Positions 35,681-44,475 of a DNA stretch of 64,000 nucleotides are shown piece after piece. The translations under genes and the position numbers were made by a program. The stretch is from Methylacidiphilales bacterium. Its GTDB lineage: Bacteria > Verrucomicrobiota > Verrucomicrobiia > Methylacidiphilales > UBA1321. Within the stretch, counting starts at the first letter, position 1. Every line of letters begins with the position of its first letter. The notes beneath the pieces were generated by a model. The model worked only from the letters and a program-made list of their open reading frames with translations. It did no database searches and was not told the origin of the DNA. The DNA lies in assembly GCA_021272315.1 (NCBI GenBank), contig JAJSLI010000140.1, forward strand, positions 1 to 64,000. Direction: 5' to 3'.

Positions 35681-36637
35681 ATGAAAGCGAAGCCTGCTCC
35701 AAAGAAGAAGTCCGCGCCGGCAATTGAGTCGAAGACGCGTAGAGCAGATGATTTGGTCGAGAAGCCGGCGACATTGCTCAAGATTCCAGAAGGCGAGCTG
35801 CTCGGCGCGCACACTTCGACGAGCGGCGGAGTGGCGCAGGCAGTGACTCGCGCCCTTGGGTGCGGATTTACGGCGGCGCAGATTTTCGTCAAGAACAACA
35901 AACAGTGGTTTGCGCCGGTGTTGCGTGAAGAAGAAGCGGCACAATTTCGCAAGGCGCGAAAGGTCTCGGGGATTTATTTTTTTGCGCACAATTCTTATTT
36001 GGTAAATCTTGGCAGCCAAGATGCGGAGATGTTTTCGATGTCGGTGCGGGCAATGATCGCAGAACTGGAACGAGCGGAGGCGTTGGATTTGCCATTTATC
36101 GTGATGCATCCGGGCAGCCATGGGGGTGCGGGCGAAGAGGCGGGACTGAAAAGAATCGCACAAGGGCTTGATGAGATTGTGCGCGGAACGGCGGGCTTTC
36201 ATTGCCGGATGGCGCTTGAGATTACTGCAGGGCAGGGGAAATCATTGGGGTATCGGCTCGAACATTTACAGTGGATAATAGAAAATATCTCAGAGGAAAA
36301 ACGGTTCGGCGCGTGTCTGGATACTGCACACTTATATGCTGCCGGTTACAACGTGAAGAACCGGGAAGGATACGAGGAAACGATGAATCAGGTGGATAAA
36401 CTATTAGGAATGAAGAGCGTTCTCGGTTTGCACCTGAACGATTCGAAGGTTCCGCTGGGCAAACGGGTCGATCGGCATGCCCATTTGGGAGAAGGCGAGA
36501 TTGGAATCGATTGCTTCAGGTGGATTGTGCAGGATCTCCGGTGGAAATCGACGCCTAAAGTATTGGAAACGCCCAAAAGCGAAGACATGCATGAGGATGT
36601 TGAGAATCTCCAAAAACTGGCACCCTATTTGCGTTAA
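35681..36637 (+). CDS. nfo: deoxyribonuclease IV (AP endonuclease, Nfo family)
   Basis: The start at 35681 (ATGAAAGCGAAG) gives a Lys/Pro-rich N-terminal extension of about 35 residues before the TIM barrel; the ORF-track start at 35624 is less likely. Zinc-ligand motifs are visible: 'LLGAHTSTSGG', 'FFAHNSYLVN', 'FIVMHPGSH', 'ALEITAGQGKSLGY', 'ACLDTAHLYAAGY', 'LHLNDSKVPLG' and 'DRHAHLGEGEIG'. It cleaves abasic sites in base-excision repair. The basic extension may add DNA binding. Confidence 0.93.
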   Translation: MKAKPAPKKKSAPAIESKTRRADDLVEKPATLLKIPEGELLGAHTSTSGGVAQAVTRALGCGFTAAQIFVKNNKQWFAPVLREEEAAQFRKARKVSGIYFFAHNSYLVNLGSQDAEMFSMSVRAMIAELERAEALDLPFIVMHPGSHGGAGEEAGLKRIAQGLDEIVRGTAGFHCRMALEITAGQGKSLGYRLEHLQWIIENISEEKRFGACLDTAHLYAAGYNVKNREGYEETMNQVDKLLGMKSVLGLHLNDSKVPLGKRVDRHAHLGEGEIGIDCFRWIVQDLRWKSTPKVLETPKSEDMHEDVENLQKLAPYLR

Positions 36638-36681
36638 ATGACTTGATTGCGGCGGATGTGCCGACGTTGTAGACTGTGCGC

Positions 36682-37023
36682 ATGGAAAAACCAAAAATTA
36701 TAGCTTATTTGAAACCGTTCTGCGGCTGGAGCCAGGGTGTCCGCGCTGTTTTACGGAAATATGACCTGCCTTTTGAGGATCGCGACATCTGGAATGATTC
36801 GCAACAGAGACTTGAAATGATCCAGAAGAGCGGGCAGGAGCTTTCGCCCTGCGTGGAAGTGAATGGCCACATGCTGGCGGACATCAGCGGCGAGGAAGTG
36901 GAAGCATGGCTGATTGGAAATGGAGTTGTGGCGAAGGATCATGCGCCGGTCGGCGTACCGATTAATGCCCCATGCGCCGATCATGGTGAGGTTGTCTCAA
37001 CCCCTATCACGCTTAAGAAATAG
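36682..37023 (+). CDS. glutaredoxin-like protein
   Basis: About 113 residues from the ATG at 36682. A thioredoxin-fold N-terminal part has the single-cysteine active site 'FCGWSQGV', the cis-Pro region 'LSPCVEVNGHMLADISGEEV' (cited to 20) and an Asp/Gly GSH-binding turn. The C-terminal 30 residues ('DHAPVGVPINAPCADHGE') are an unusual Cys/Pro-containing extension. The CGWS motif suggests a monothiol type, possibly for Fe-S handling, but the length is short for Grx4. Confidence 0.8.
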   Translation: MEKPKIIAYLKPFCGWSQGVRAVLRKYDLPFEDRDIWNDSQQRLEMIQKSGQELSPCVEVNGHMLADISGEEVEAWLIGNGVVAKDHAPVGVPINAPCADHGEVVSTPITLKK

Positions 37024-37036
37024 AAAGAGCAGGACA

Positions 37037-37867
37037 ATGCCCATGACGATATCCCAGCAGCAGGCCCTTGTGTCGCTTTTGCAGGATGGGGACGTCTCGA
37101 CCATTGGTCTGATCAAGGGTAAATTACTCGAAGGGGGCCATGCCCGCCTTGCGGAATATCAGCACCTCCTCGATTTGGCGACCGGGTCGGCGCGCAAGAA
37201 CCTTGAGGAAGTGATCTGTCAGATCGAGTCATCCAAGACACTGGGGAATATTTCCCGAGGGCTGGCGAAACTACGGACTTGGAGCCAACTCGAAGATTTG
37301 TGTTGGGACTTGGCAAGTGTGGAACAGCCAGGGTTCGACGGCGGACCGTATGCACGCCAGCTCGACCAGTGGGCACAAGAAGTGGGTCAGATGATCAATC
37401 CGTCTGCCAGCGCCAGCGAGAAAGTGCATTGCCTGGCACGGTATCTGGGCCATGAGCAGGGTTTTGCGGGTAACAGCCACGATTATTATCACCCGCGGAA
37501 CTGCTGCCTGCCGTGGGTGATGGAGTTTCGTACCGGGTTGCCGATTACGCTGAGTTTGGTTTACATGCTGGTGGGCATGCGGCTGCATCTGCCGATAGAG
37601 GGGATCGGAGCACCTGGGCACTTTTTGGCACGGCTGGACGGCGTGATTTTCGATCCCTACCACCGAGGCCGGATTCTTTCCGAAGGGGAGTGGGACCTGA
37701 TTGCGTCGGAAATCCCGGAGCGGCAGCGGCCTTATCTGACCAAAGCTTGTTCACCGATGCAGACGATACACCGCCTGCTAATTAATCTGCGCAATTGCTA
37801 CGTAAAGCACAACGATGCCATGCGTCGGCATCGGGTTGATCATTACCTTGCAGTATTGCAGAGGTAA
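37037..37867 (+). CDS. SirB1/transglutaminase-like family protein
   Basis: The start at 37037 has GAGCAGGA upstream; the ORF-track start lies inside the glutaredoxin gene. The 276-residue product shows the SirB1 (DUF1347-like, transglutaminase-like) pattern: 'LARYLGHEQGFAGNSHDYYH' (cited to 20), 'PRNCCLPWVMEFRTGLPITL' and 'GIGAPGHFLARLDG', then 'FDPYHRGRILSE'. The typical Cys-His arrangement is not clearly kept. Function in the family is poorly defined. Confidence 0.8.
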   Translation: MPMTISQQQALVSLLQDGDVSTIGLIKGKLLEGGHARLAEYQHLLDLATGSARKNLEEVICQIESSKTLGNISRGLAKLRTWSQLEDLCWDLASVEQPGFDGGPYARQLDQWAQEVGQMINPSASASEKVHCLARYLGHEQGFAGNSHDYYHPRNCCLPWVMEFRTGLPITLSLVYMLVGMRLHLPIEGIGAPGHFLARLDGVIFDPYHRGRILSEGEWDLIASEIPERQRPYLTKACSPMQTIHRLLINLRNCYVKHNDAMRRHRVDHYLAVLQR

Positions 37868-37904
37868 GTCACCGTCTGCGTTTCAGGCTTTTCCAGCGAC
37901 CCGC

Positions 37905-38900
37905 TTAAAACGAACCTCTAATGCCGATTTCCGCATAAGGGGCACCGTTGCCGATGTCGTTGTGAAAGCTGGTATTTTGAGTGGCGAAGCCAATGTCGTC
38001 GGGGTGAATGTCGAAACTGCGATAAGGCATGTAACCGCCGGAAACATCGAGGTTAAGGTTGGGGGTGAACTTCCAGGTAAATCCGGCCCCAACACGGAAT
38101 TCGATGAAGTCGACAACGTTGTCGTTAAGATCGCTGTAGTCGGAGGCGGGCCCGTGCCCGTGGTCGATGCCGAAGTTACTGTTAAGCTGGTAAGTGCCGC
38201 TGAGGATTTCGGCGCCGGTATAGAGGGTCAGGGCATTGTTAAGCTGATACTGGAGCTGGGGCCTGGGTGGGATGGCCGAGAGGACCCACTTGTCAGCGAA
38301 TTGCCAGCGGAAGCCGGGCAGACCCATGATGGGATAATCGGATTTGAGATCGATTTGCAGGCCGAAGATGATCTGAAAGTCACTGTTCCAAAGATAGGTC
38401 CCGCCGATTTGAACGGGCATATCGAAGTCGTTGCCGTTGACGTTCACGAAGTCACTGTAAATACCGGGGTGAAGTTCGGCGCGGAGAAGAATCTTGTCGT
38501 TGAGGGCGAAGTCGGCCCCGATGATGGCGTTGACGGACTGGAGCGTGTTGGGCAGAGGGGCCTGGGCGGGAAGCCCAAAGGAATTGCGTTCGGCGTCAAA
38601 GCCGAAACGGAGAAGAATGCCGTCAGTGATCTGGGGCGAGATGACGTAATTGAGATGGGAATTGATGTTGCTGACGTCGCCGATATTGGCGCTGCCCTGT
38701 TTTGTTTCTGCGCCGCCGGAATAGCTGGTTTCGGCGGTAAACTCCTGGGAGATGGGGATATTGCTATCGGTACTCGCGGGCGGAGGGGGCGGATTGACCG
38801 CAGCCGCTGCGGAAGGAGGCGGTCCGTCGGCGCGAAGTCCAGGCGCGATGAAGAAGCCGAGGACTCCTATGAGCAGGATGGGGGTGTATTTCGATTTCAT
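37905..38900 (-). CDS. outer-membrane beta-barrel protein (DUF6268-like)
   Basis: A 331-residue exported protein. Signal peptide 'YTPILLIGVLGFFIAPGLRA', a Pro/Ala-rich linker (residues 26-45), then alternating polar/aromatic strands such as 'ILLRFGFDAERNSFG' and 'LYTGAEILSGTYQL'. The last residues 'APYAEIGIRGSF' end in Phe, the usual outer-membrane-insertion signal. The DUF6268 assignment is from memory. It could be a porin-like channel; there is no clue to a substrate. Confidence 0.75.
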   Translation of the reverse strand: MKSKYTPILLIGVLGFFIAPGLRADGPPPSAAAAVNPPPPPASTDSNIPISQEFTAETSYSGGAETKQGSANIGDVSNINSHLNYVISPQITDGILLRFGFDAERNSFGLPAQAPLPNTLQSVNAIIGADFALNDKILLRAELHPGIYSDFVNVNGNDFDMPVQIGGTYLWNSDFQIIFGLQIDLKSDYPIMGLPGFRWQFADKWVLSAIPPRPQLQYQLNNALTLYTGAEILSGTYQLNSNFGIDHGHGPASDYSDLNDNVVDFIEFRVGAGFTWKFTPNLNLDVSGGYMPYRSFDIHPDDIGFATQNTSFHNDIGNGAPYAEIGIRGSF

Positions 38901-38966
38901 TATTCTCCGAGGCTATAAAAGCGGGATCATGACGGGAAGACAAACAAAAGTTTAACCTATCGGCGC

Positions 38967-40007
38967 CTATTTGAATTCAGAGCGGAAGGCGTTAACGCCC
39001 TGCTGGACGTCTTGGAGCATGAGCGAAATGGAAGCAAGGCGCTCCATGCCGTGCAGGTAGGCGATGTTGGCAGTGGAGACGAGGTCTGCGCGCCAGACGA
39101 GGGTCTCGGTTTTACCGTTGACGCTGACGGGCCAGAGTTTTTCGAGTTCGATGTCGGCATAGATGCCTGAGCAGAGATAATATTCGATATCGGCGGATTG
39201 GATGGCGGTTCCATTGGTGATCTGGTAGATCGCGCCGGTACCGAGGGTGGCCTCATTTTCGACATCGAAGCATTCATAGTAAAGATTGGCGGGCGTGAGC
39301 TTCGACGAAGCATAAAGGGGCGTCTGGCTGAAGAGCGGGTGGAAATCGGCGTAGATTTTTGGGTCGGAGCGGATCAGGCTGGTAATTTCATTAAAGGGCT
39401 GGATGTCGCCGCCGCTGATGGCGTAGTTGGCGGTGGCGAATCTGTCGCCGAGAAAATTATCGATGCGTCCGGCGAGGATCTGGCTCCAGAAATTGACGAA
39501 GAGGGTTTTTTTATCGAGATTCTGCGCCTTGAGGGAGGTGATGACCTGCGCCTCGGCCTTGCTAATCTGCAGGGAGGGGCTGTCCGGATCAAGATTGGCA
39601 GTTGCGTCGAAGAGATAACCGACGGAGTTGTTGTCAGGCAGGGTTCCGAGACCGTTGAAATCGGTGGCGGTGGGCTTGGCGGGCAGGGACAAATGCATCC
39701 AGACCTTGAGCTCAGGATGGCTGGCCGGGGTCCAGGTCAGCAACTTGTGTGCAACCTCCGCGGGAGCGGCGTCGATGATGTAGAGCGACTGGACGGAGAT
39801 GCCGCGCTGAAAGTCGAGGAGGTTGCCGCGTTCCTGTTGGATTTGGCCTCCGGCAAGGGCCTCAATATCGACCGGCTTGCCGGCGAAGGCGCTAAAAGCA
39901 AGATCGCCGTTAAGGTCGGCGTGGAGCGGGGCAAGGATCACGAGGCTCGCGGCGAGCAGAAGGCCGAGGGATTTGGAGAGATGGAAGTGCAACGGGTTCA
40001 TGGCCAT
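38967..40007 (-). CDS. secreted hypothetical protein
   Basis: A 346-residue protein with a signal peptide ('SLGLLLAASLVILAPLHA') after a short N-terminal extension. The mature part is mixed alpha/beta with no catalytic motif I recognise; it contains 'FVNFWSQILAGRIDNFLGDR' and 'YYECFDVENEATLGTGAIYQ'. It lies 66 bp upstream of the barrel gene, same strand, so co-expression is possible. Envelope location is inferred. Confidence 0.65.
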   Translation of the reverse strand: MAMNPLHFHLSKSLGLLLAASLVILAPLHADLNGDLAFSAFAGKPVDIEALAGGQIQQERGNLLDFQRGISVQSLYIIDAAPAEVAHKLLTWTPASHPELKVWMHLSLPAKPTATDFNGLGTLPDNNSVGYLFDATANLDPDSPSLQISKAEAQVITSLKAQNLDKKTLFVNFWSQILAGRIDNFLGDRFATANYAISGGDIQPFNEITSLIRSDPKIYADFHPLFSQTPLYASSKLTPANLYYECFDVENEATLGTGAIYQITNGTAIQSADIEYYLCSGIYADIELEKLWPVSVNGKTETLVWRADLVSTANIAYLHGMERLASISLMLQDVQQGVNAFRSEFK

Positions 40008-40081
40008 AGAATGGATGAATCTTGGGATTAGAGGGATGGATTTGGTTTATTCCAAGAAAGATTCCGACCGAGTGCGACAGG

Positions 40082-40393
40082 TTACAACTTAAGACGACTC
40101 CTAAGCTCGGTGGCGCACGAGGAAATATCACTCTCGGTGATATCGTTGATTTGCCCGGCGAGGGCGAAATCTTTAGAGGTGACTTTGTGGGCGGCGGAGT
40201 GGGTGGAAAGGGAAAGTCGAACTGTCCGGTAGCGTATATCGATATCGGGATGGTGGTTGGCGGACTCGGCAAGGGAGGCGATTTTGAGCACCAGGGCAAT
40301 GGCCTCCATGAAGTCGGCGCGCTGGATGGTGCGAATGAGGGCATCACCCTGGTGCGTCCAGTCGGGGGGAGGGGCTTGGTTCATCAAAGTCAT
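40082..40393 (-). CDS. 4a-hydroxytetrahydrobiopterin dehydratase-like protein
   Basis: The start at 40393 ('MTLMNQAPPPDW') fits the usual family length of about 100 residues; the ORF-track start adds 18 residues. The pterin-4a-carbinolamine dehydratase signature 'AESANHHPDIDIRYRTVRLS' holds the two catalytic His, followed by 'STHSAAHKVTSKDFALAGQI'. Family members dehydrate 4a-hydroxy-tetrahydropterin. No pterin-dependent hydroxylase is nearby. Confidence 0.88.
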   Translation of the reverse strand: MTLMNQAPPPDWTHQGDALIRTIQRADFMEAIALVLKIASLAESANHHPDIDIRYRTVRLSLSTHSAAHKVTSKDFALAGQINDITESDISSCATELRSRLKL

Positions 40394-40553
40394 TGTAGAG
40401 GGCGTCTTGGAGGGAAGGCAAGTTGTGTCGTATTCTTGAAATGTCATAAAAAGAACAACGAAATAAAGATCCCCTCCTCAAATAACAGGCATACTTTTGG
40501 GGCGAAGCGTTATTGCCGTCCGCAGGACTTCTGATAGGGTCGATTCTTTTCCC

Positions 40554-41606
40554 ATGCAGGACGAAATTATTTCACTCAAGGAGCAAATCCTGGTGGCAAT
40601 CGCCGGAGCAGCCGATGCCGACGCGCTGGAAGCCGTGCGTATCCGGCATCTCTCCCGCAACGGGTCGCTGCCGCAATTGCTCGAGAAGATGAGCACCGTG
40701 CCGAAGGAGCAGCGGCCGATCGTGGGCAAGGCGGCCAACGAGGCCAAGAACGCCATCGCGGCGGCTTACGAGTCGCGCAAGACGGAATTGACCGCGGCAG
40801 CGGAGGCCGCCGATTTCGATCCGACGCTGCCGGGGCGTTATGAAGCGCCGGGCTCGCTCCATCCGGTCTTGCAGGTACGGGACCGGGCGATTGAGATTTT
40901 CCGGCGGCTCGGGTTCGCATTGGCCGACGGACCGGACATCGAGAATGAAGTTTTCAATTTCGACGCTTTGAACACGCCGCCGGACCATCCGGCGCGCAAC
41001 GAGCAGGACACCTTTTACCTGAAAGAGGATGGGCTTGCGCCAAGCCTCGGACTGGCCGCCGGAAGCGTTGGCGGGCGGCGGCTGATGCGGACACAAACTT
41101 CGACGGTGCAGATTCGCACGATGCTGGAGCGGCAGCCGCCCATACGGATCATTGCGCCGGGACGGTGCTATCGCCGGGATGAGATCGACGCGACGCACGG
41201 CATGTCGTTTTTCCAGATGGAGGGGCTCGTGGTCGATGAAGGGGTGACCTTGGCCGACCTGAAGGGGACGCTCGAGTATTTCTTTCGCGAATTGCTGGGC
41301 GGTGATCTCAAATTCCGTTTCCGGCCCCATTTCTTTCCGTTCACCGAGCCGAGTTTCGAGGTCGATTGCGCGCGAACGGGCAGCCAGGTGAAGGGGAAGG
41401 AATGGCTCGAGATCAGCGGCTGTGGAATGGTCGATCCGGAGGTGTTCCGGCAGGTGGGCTACGACGAGGAGAAGTACACCGGCTACGCGTTCGGGTTTGG
41501 GATCGAGCGGATCGCGATCATGCGGCATGGGATTCCTGATCTGCGTTTTTTCACCGAAAACGATGTGCGTTTCCTGCGCCAGTTCAGCACGCGGCTGGAT
41601 GGTTGA
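40554..41606 (+). CDS. pheS: phenylalanyl-tRNA synthetase alpha subunit
   Basis: The start at 40554 (ATGCAGGACG) gives 350 residues, the normal PheS length. An N-terminal coiled coil ('LEAVRIRHLSRNGSLPQLLE') precedes the class II core: motif 2 'APGRCYRRDEIDATHGMSFF' (cited to 20), 'HFFPFTEPSFEVDC', and motif 3 'GYAFGFGIERIAIMRHGI'. It charges tRNA-Phe with PheT. pheT does not follow, which is less common; a repeat-rich region begins instead. Confidence 0.97.
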   Translation: MQDEIISLKEQILVAIAGAADADALEAVRIRHLSRNGSLPQLLEKMSTVPKEQRPIVGKAANEAKNAIAAAYESRKTELTAAAEAADFDPTLPGRYEAPGSLHPVLQVRDRAIEIFRRLGFALADGPDIENEVFNFDALNTPPDHPARNEQDTFYLKEDGLAPSLGLAAGSVGGRRLMRTQTSTVQIRTMLERQPPIRIIAPGRCYRRDEIDATHGMSFFQMEGLVVDEGVTLADLKGTLEYFFRELLGGDLKFRFRPHFFPFTEPSFEVDCARTGSQVKGKEWLEISGCGMVDPEVFRQVGYDEEKYTGYAFGFGIERIAIMRHGIPDLRFFTENDVRFLRQFSTRLDG

Positions 41607-42112
41607 TGCGGTATTGTTCATATAGGCTAATAATTTAGTTTTTCGTGTTTCGTGGCGAAAAAGAATCGGTTTAGTGGAGCTTTGTGGCGCTTTGCTGCGT
41701 CTTGCTGCGTCCAATGCGACTTTGGGGTTGCCGGGTGATGGTGCGGTGTCCTCGTTTGCACGCTGAAACCAGAGAGAATCCGTTCCGGCAGCGGTCTGAT
41801 GGCGGGCTTGTCGAATCTTTCTGGAGATGGGGCGTCCATGGCCGCACATTACCTCTGCCCGACCCCTGCTGTCTTGGCGTCTTGCGCGAAAAGCGCGATA
41901 GCGGATATTTAAAAGCAAAATATGCCTGCTCCGAGTGAGCAAGCGTGCCTGTCTCTTTTACGCGCCGTGCGCACACGGGGCAGACCCCATTTCCAATGAA
42001 TGAAAATACCTGGCCGTGTATCCGTCAGCTTTATCGCAAACCGAAACCCTCAAAACCGGCTGAGGCACAATCCCAGATACAGACATTCTTTCTCAGCCGC
42101 CTGCCATGTTTT
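41607..42112. other. 506-bp non-coding stretch after pheS with dispersed repeat
   Basis: No convincing gene; the ORF 41684-41938 lacks features. The stretch holds the first copy of a dispersed repeat (41876-41965), with 'GCGCGAAAAGCGCGATAGCG' and the hairpin TGCTC-CGAGT-GAGCA. At 42005 'TACCTGGCCGTGT' recurs from the second copy (43495). Confidence 0.5.
41876..41965 (+). repeat. dispersed repeat, copy 1
   Basis: Core GCGAAAAGCGCGATAGCGG, then ATTTAAAAGCA, then GCCTGCTCCGAGTGAGC. Compared with copy 3 it lacks about 10 bp (GAGGCTTGAAAAG region) before GCCTGCTC. Confidence 0.7.
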
Positions 42113-42295
42113 TCAATTATTCAACCGGGAATCTTCTTTTTGTTCATAATGTTGATCGGTAACCGGACTATTCAGTGTGTTACCCTGATAGCTGCCGGTG
42201 GGAGCTGATTGACCCTGCTTACCAAGGTCATACCCCGCACAACCTGTGACTGATACGAGGCCAACGATTAAAAGTAATAGAGCCTGTTTTTTCAT
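42113..42295 (-). CDS. small putative lipoprotein
   Basis: The start at 42295 gives a 60-residue product 'MKKQALLLLIVGLVSVTGCA', a textbook lipoprotein signal with lipobox V-T-G-C (Cys19). The mature 42 residues are Gly/Gln/Ser-rich and probably unstructured. The ORF-track extension to 42625 shows no coding features. It is an envelope component of unknown role. Confidence 0.6.
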   Translation of the reverse strand: MKKQALLLLIVGLVSVTGCAGYDLGKQGQSAPTGSYQGNTLNSPVTDQHYEQKEDSRLNN

Positions 42296-42630
42296 GGAAA
42301 ATGCACGGTGAAAATTCACGAACCTGTCATTGAGCACAATACAAGAGAAAGATGAAGGCACAATGGGTATCCGTATCCGCAACTTGGGAGAGCAGGGGAC
42401 AGGTACCCGAATACGGGTCCGGCATCTTGACTTGAGCGTAGGGCGAGTCGGAGATAGCAAAGAGGTATGCCAAGGTTGCCGCGGACCCATCTGGAGCGAG
42501 GGTGGTTTCATGTCCTCGATTGTGGCAATCATGGGCAAATGTTTTTTCGGCAACCGGAAGAACACGCCGTTTCCCTCCAGATCGTGAGCCAGGCCATCAA
42601 GAGGGTCATTCATCCCCAACGGCAATCCGC
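42296..42630. other. 335-bp stretch between lipoprotein and hydrolase genes
   Basis: I see no supported gene. ORFs cross it on both strands (42330-42587 plus; 42113-42625 minus), but neither has a ribosome-binding site or recognisable family. The minus translation ('ATIEDMKPPSLQ', 'RQPWHTSLL') may be a decayed mobile-element remnant; I cannot confirm this. Confidence 0.3.
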
Positions 42631-43422
42631 ATGATCATCCGTTACCTGGGCCAGGTCGGCTTTCTTTTTCAGCACCACGGCCTCACCGTCGTCATCGATC
42701 CTTACCTGAGCGACTCCGTCGCCGAGGCCGATTCAATCTGGGTACGCAACTACCGCCCGCCCGTCCAGCCCCATGCGCTCCACGGCGTCGACCTGGTTCT
42801 TTGCACCCACGATCATGGAGATCACACCGATCCCGAAAGCCTCCTCGGCATTCTTTCCGCTTCGCCCAAATGCCACTTCGCCGGGCCGAAAATCAGCGCC
42901 CGGGAAATGGAACGCGCGGGCATTCCGCAATCCCAAATCACGGTGCTCAATGAGGACTCCGGGCTGACGCTGCGCGATCTCACCGTCGAACCGGTTGCCG
43001 CCGCCCACGAGGAGTACGAGACCGATCCGGAAGGCCACCATCGTTTTCTCGGTTATCTGCTGCATTGGGACGGCATCACGCTCTATCACGCCGGCGATAC
43101 CGTCGTCACCCCCGAGCTCGAAAACGCGGTGGGACAGCACGCCATCGAAATCGGCTTCCTGCCCATCAACGGACGCAGCGACGAACGGCACAAGCAGGAC
43201 ATCGTCGGCAACATGGATGCAGCGGAAGCCATCCGCTTCTCCGCCGCCTTGGCGAAGAAAAAAGGCTTTCACCTGCTCGTCCCGACTCACTACGACCTTT
43301 TTGCCATTAACGGCGCCGAACTGGCCCACTTTGCCGCCATCTGGGAGAAAACTCCCGAACCAAAACCCAAGTTCAGGTCGTTTCGTCCCGGAGAACAAAT
43401 CGTCTATCAGAGAAGTTCCTGA
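42631..43422 (+). CDS. MBL-fold metal-dependent hydrolase (UlaG-like)
   Basis: The start at 42631 (ATGATCATCCG) begins directly at the fold; the ORF-track extension is unsupported. The 263-residue product shows the metallo-beta-lactamase metal motif 'CTHDHGDHTDPESL' (HxHxDH, about residues 60-66), 'AAAHEEYE', 'LYHAGDTVVTPELE' and 'LVPTHYDLFA'. This resembles UlaG-type lactonases and related L-ascorbate-6-phosphate or lipid hydrolases. It lies between dispersed-repeat copies 1 and 2, with no sugar operon nearby. Confidence 0.85.
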   Translation: MIIRYLGQVGFLFQHHGLTVVIDPYLSDSVAEADSIWVRNYRPPVQPHALHGVDLVLCTHDHGDHTDPESLLGILSASPKCHFAGPKISAREMERAGIPQSQITVLNEDSGLTLRDLTVEPVAAAHEEYETDPEGHHRFLGYLLHWDGITLYHAGDTVVTPELENAVGQHAIEIGFLPINGRSDERHKQDIVGNMDAAEAIRFSAALAKKKGFHLLVPTHYDLFAINGAELAHFAAIWEKTPEPKPKFRSFRPGEQIVYQRSS

Positions 43423-43436
43423 AACATAGTGGAGTG

Positions 43437-43520
43437 GCGGCGTCTTTAGCGAAAAGCGCGATAGCGGGGATTTAAAAGCAGAGGTTTGAAAAGATACCTG
43501 GCCGTGTGCCTCTTTTTTCA
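43437..43520 (+). repeat. dispersed repeat, copy 2
   Basis: GGCGTCTTTAGCGAAAAGCG, then GATAGCGGGGATTTAAAAGCA and GAGGTTTGAAAAGATACCTG. The 5' half matches copies 1 and 3; the 3' half ends in CTGGCCGTGT instead of CTGCTCCGAG. Confidence 0.7.
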
Positions 43521-44306
43521 AGGCGCGTTGATCCAAGGCAGAAGCTCGCTTGCAACGTAGTGGTACAGTTTCGGGAGGCGGGAACTGTTGATCCTCAGAA
43601 TCTCCGGTGCAATCGCGCGTTTCCAAACGACAGAGGGATCAATCGCGGAAATTCTCTCCGCGTCGTTACCGCGAATCACTTTGAGCAACGCTTTCAGGGA
43701 CTTGATGACGGCACGCTCTTCCTGCTCCTTGCCGACAGCTTCCATCAAATCCCGCGTGGCCACGGCCATGCACAGAATCAAAAGCTTCAAGTGGAAGCGG
43801 TCATGCTCCTTGTCGGCAGCGTTTCTCACGCCGTCCGGGGCAAGCGCCAAGGCTATTTTCCCTTTGATGAGGGCGGTTCTGTTGGCGATTTTCGCCATGC
43901 GCTCTTTCCCCTGCTTGTCACGGATTAGAACCTCTGCGGTATCCCGTTCCAAGTCCCGGTCTGTCACGCCGTACATTCCGCTGAGCACCTGGATAACGGT
44001 CTCGGGCCTTTCTCCGCTGGTGTCCACCAAGGCCGCCCGGTCTGTTCCGGCGTACCCTTGCTCTACCTCCACAAGCTTTAGCCCCGTCGCCCTGGCAATG
44101 GCCAGTGTTTGCGCCCGCTGTCGCGCCACAACGTCCAGGTCTTCGCTGGTGAAGGGGCGATAAGAGGCCAGTTCGGGATTCTTCCTACAGGCTTGCTCGC
44201 ACCAATAATTGACGGCTTGACCGCCGATAACGGTCGCCACTTCGCCTTTGGGCGGGTGAGCAAAAATGGCCGGGAGAAACTCTTTAAATTGCCGCGCCTT
44301 GGCCAT
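43518..44306 (-). CDS. nucleotidyltransferase-fold protein, candidate toxin
   Basis: The start at 44306 ('MAKARQFKEFLPAIF') is favoured because it overlaps the upstream small gene by 23 bp; 44333 and GTG 44363 are alternatives. The 262-residue product has the polymerase-beta-like signature 'VIGGQAVNYW...' and 'FTSEDLDVVA' (GG-x-D-x-D arrangement, about residues 27-58). AbiEii/MenT-type toxins share this arrangement. The C-terminal half is helical. With the small upstream gene it looks like a toxin-antitoxin-style pair; this is inferred from architecture. Confidence 0.65.
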   Translation of the reverse strand: MAKARQFKEFLPAIFAHPPKGEVATVIGGQAVNYWCEQACRKNPELASYRPFTSEDLDVVARQRAQTLAIARATGLKLVEVEQGYAGTDRAALVDTSGERPETVIQVLSGMYGVTDRDLERDTAEVLIRDKQGKERMAKIANRTALIKGKIALALAPDGVRNAADKEHDRFHLKLLILCMAVATRDLMEAVGKEQEERAVIKSLKALLKVIRGNDAERISAIDPSVVWKRAIAPEILRINSSRLPKLYHYVASELLPWINAP

Positions 44307-44475
44307 GACGGACGACCCGCGACTGGACGCCATGAAAAAGAGAGGCGCGTTCCTGGGCGACACGCGGGCTTATGCGACCGGCCTGGACACGGGCACGCTG
44401 CTGCTCCCGCGCCTCATTCTTGAGGCGCAGGGCATCGGCATAGCTGAATTGAGAGGGGGCAATTTTCCGCGGCAT
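44284..44475 (-). CDS. small protein, candidate antitoxin partner of nucleotidyltransferase
   Basis: A 63-residue protein ending 23 bp inside the downstream nucleotidyltransferase gene in another frame. It is Arg/Ala/Gln-rich and helical ('SYADALRLKNEAREQQRARV'). Its size, overlap and charge are typical of the first gene of a toxin-antitoxin pair. I do not recognise a DNA-binding motif. Confidence 0.5.
   Translation of the reverse strand: MPRKIAPSQFSYADALRLKNEAREQQRARVQAGRISPRVAQERASLFHGVQSRVVRHGQGAAI

Noticed and set aside
37815-38918. 367-aa plus-strand ORF
   Set aside because: Antisense to the outer-membrane barrel gene, which has a signal peptide and C-terminal Phe.
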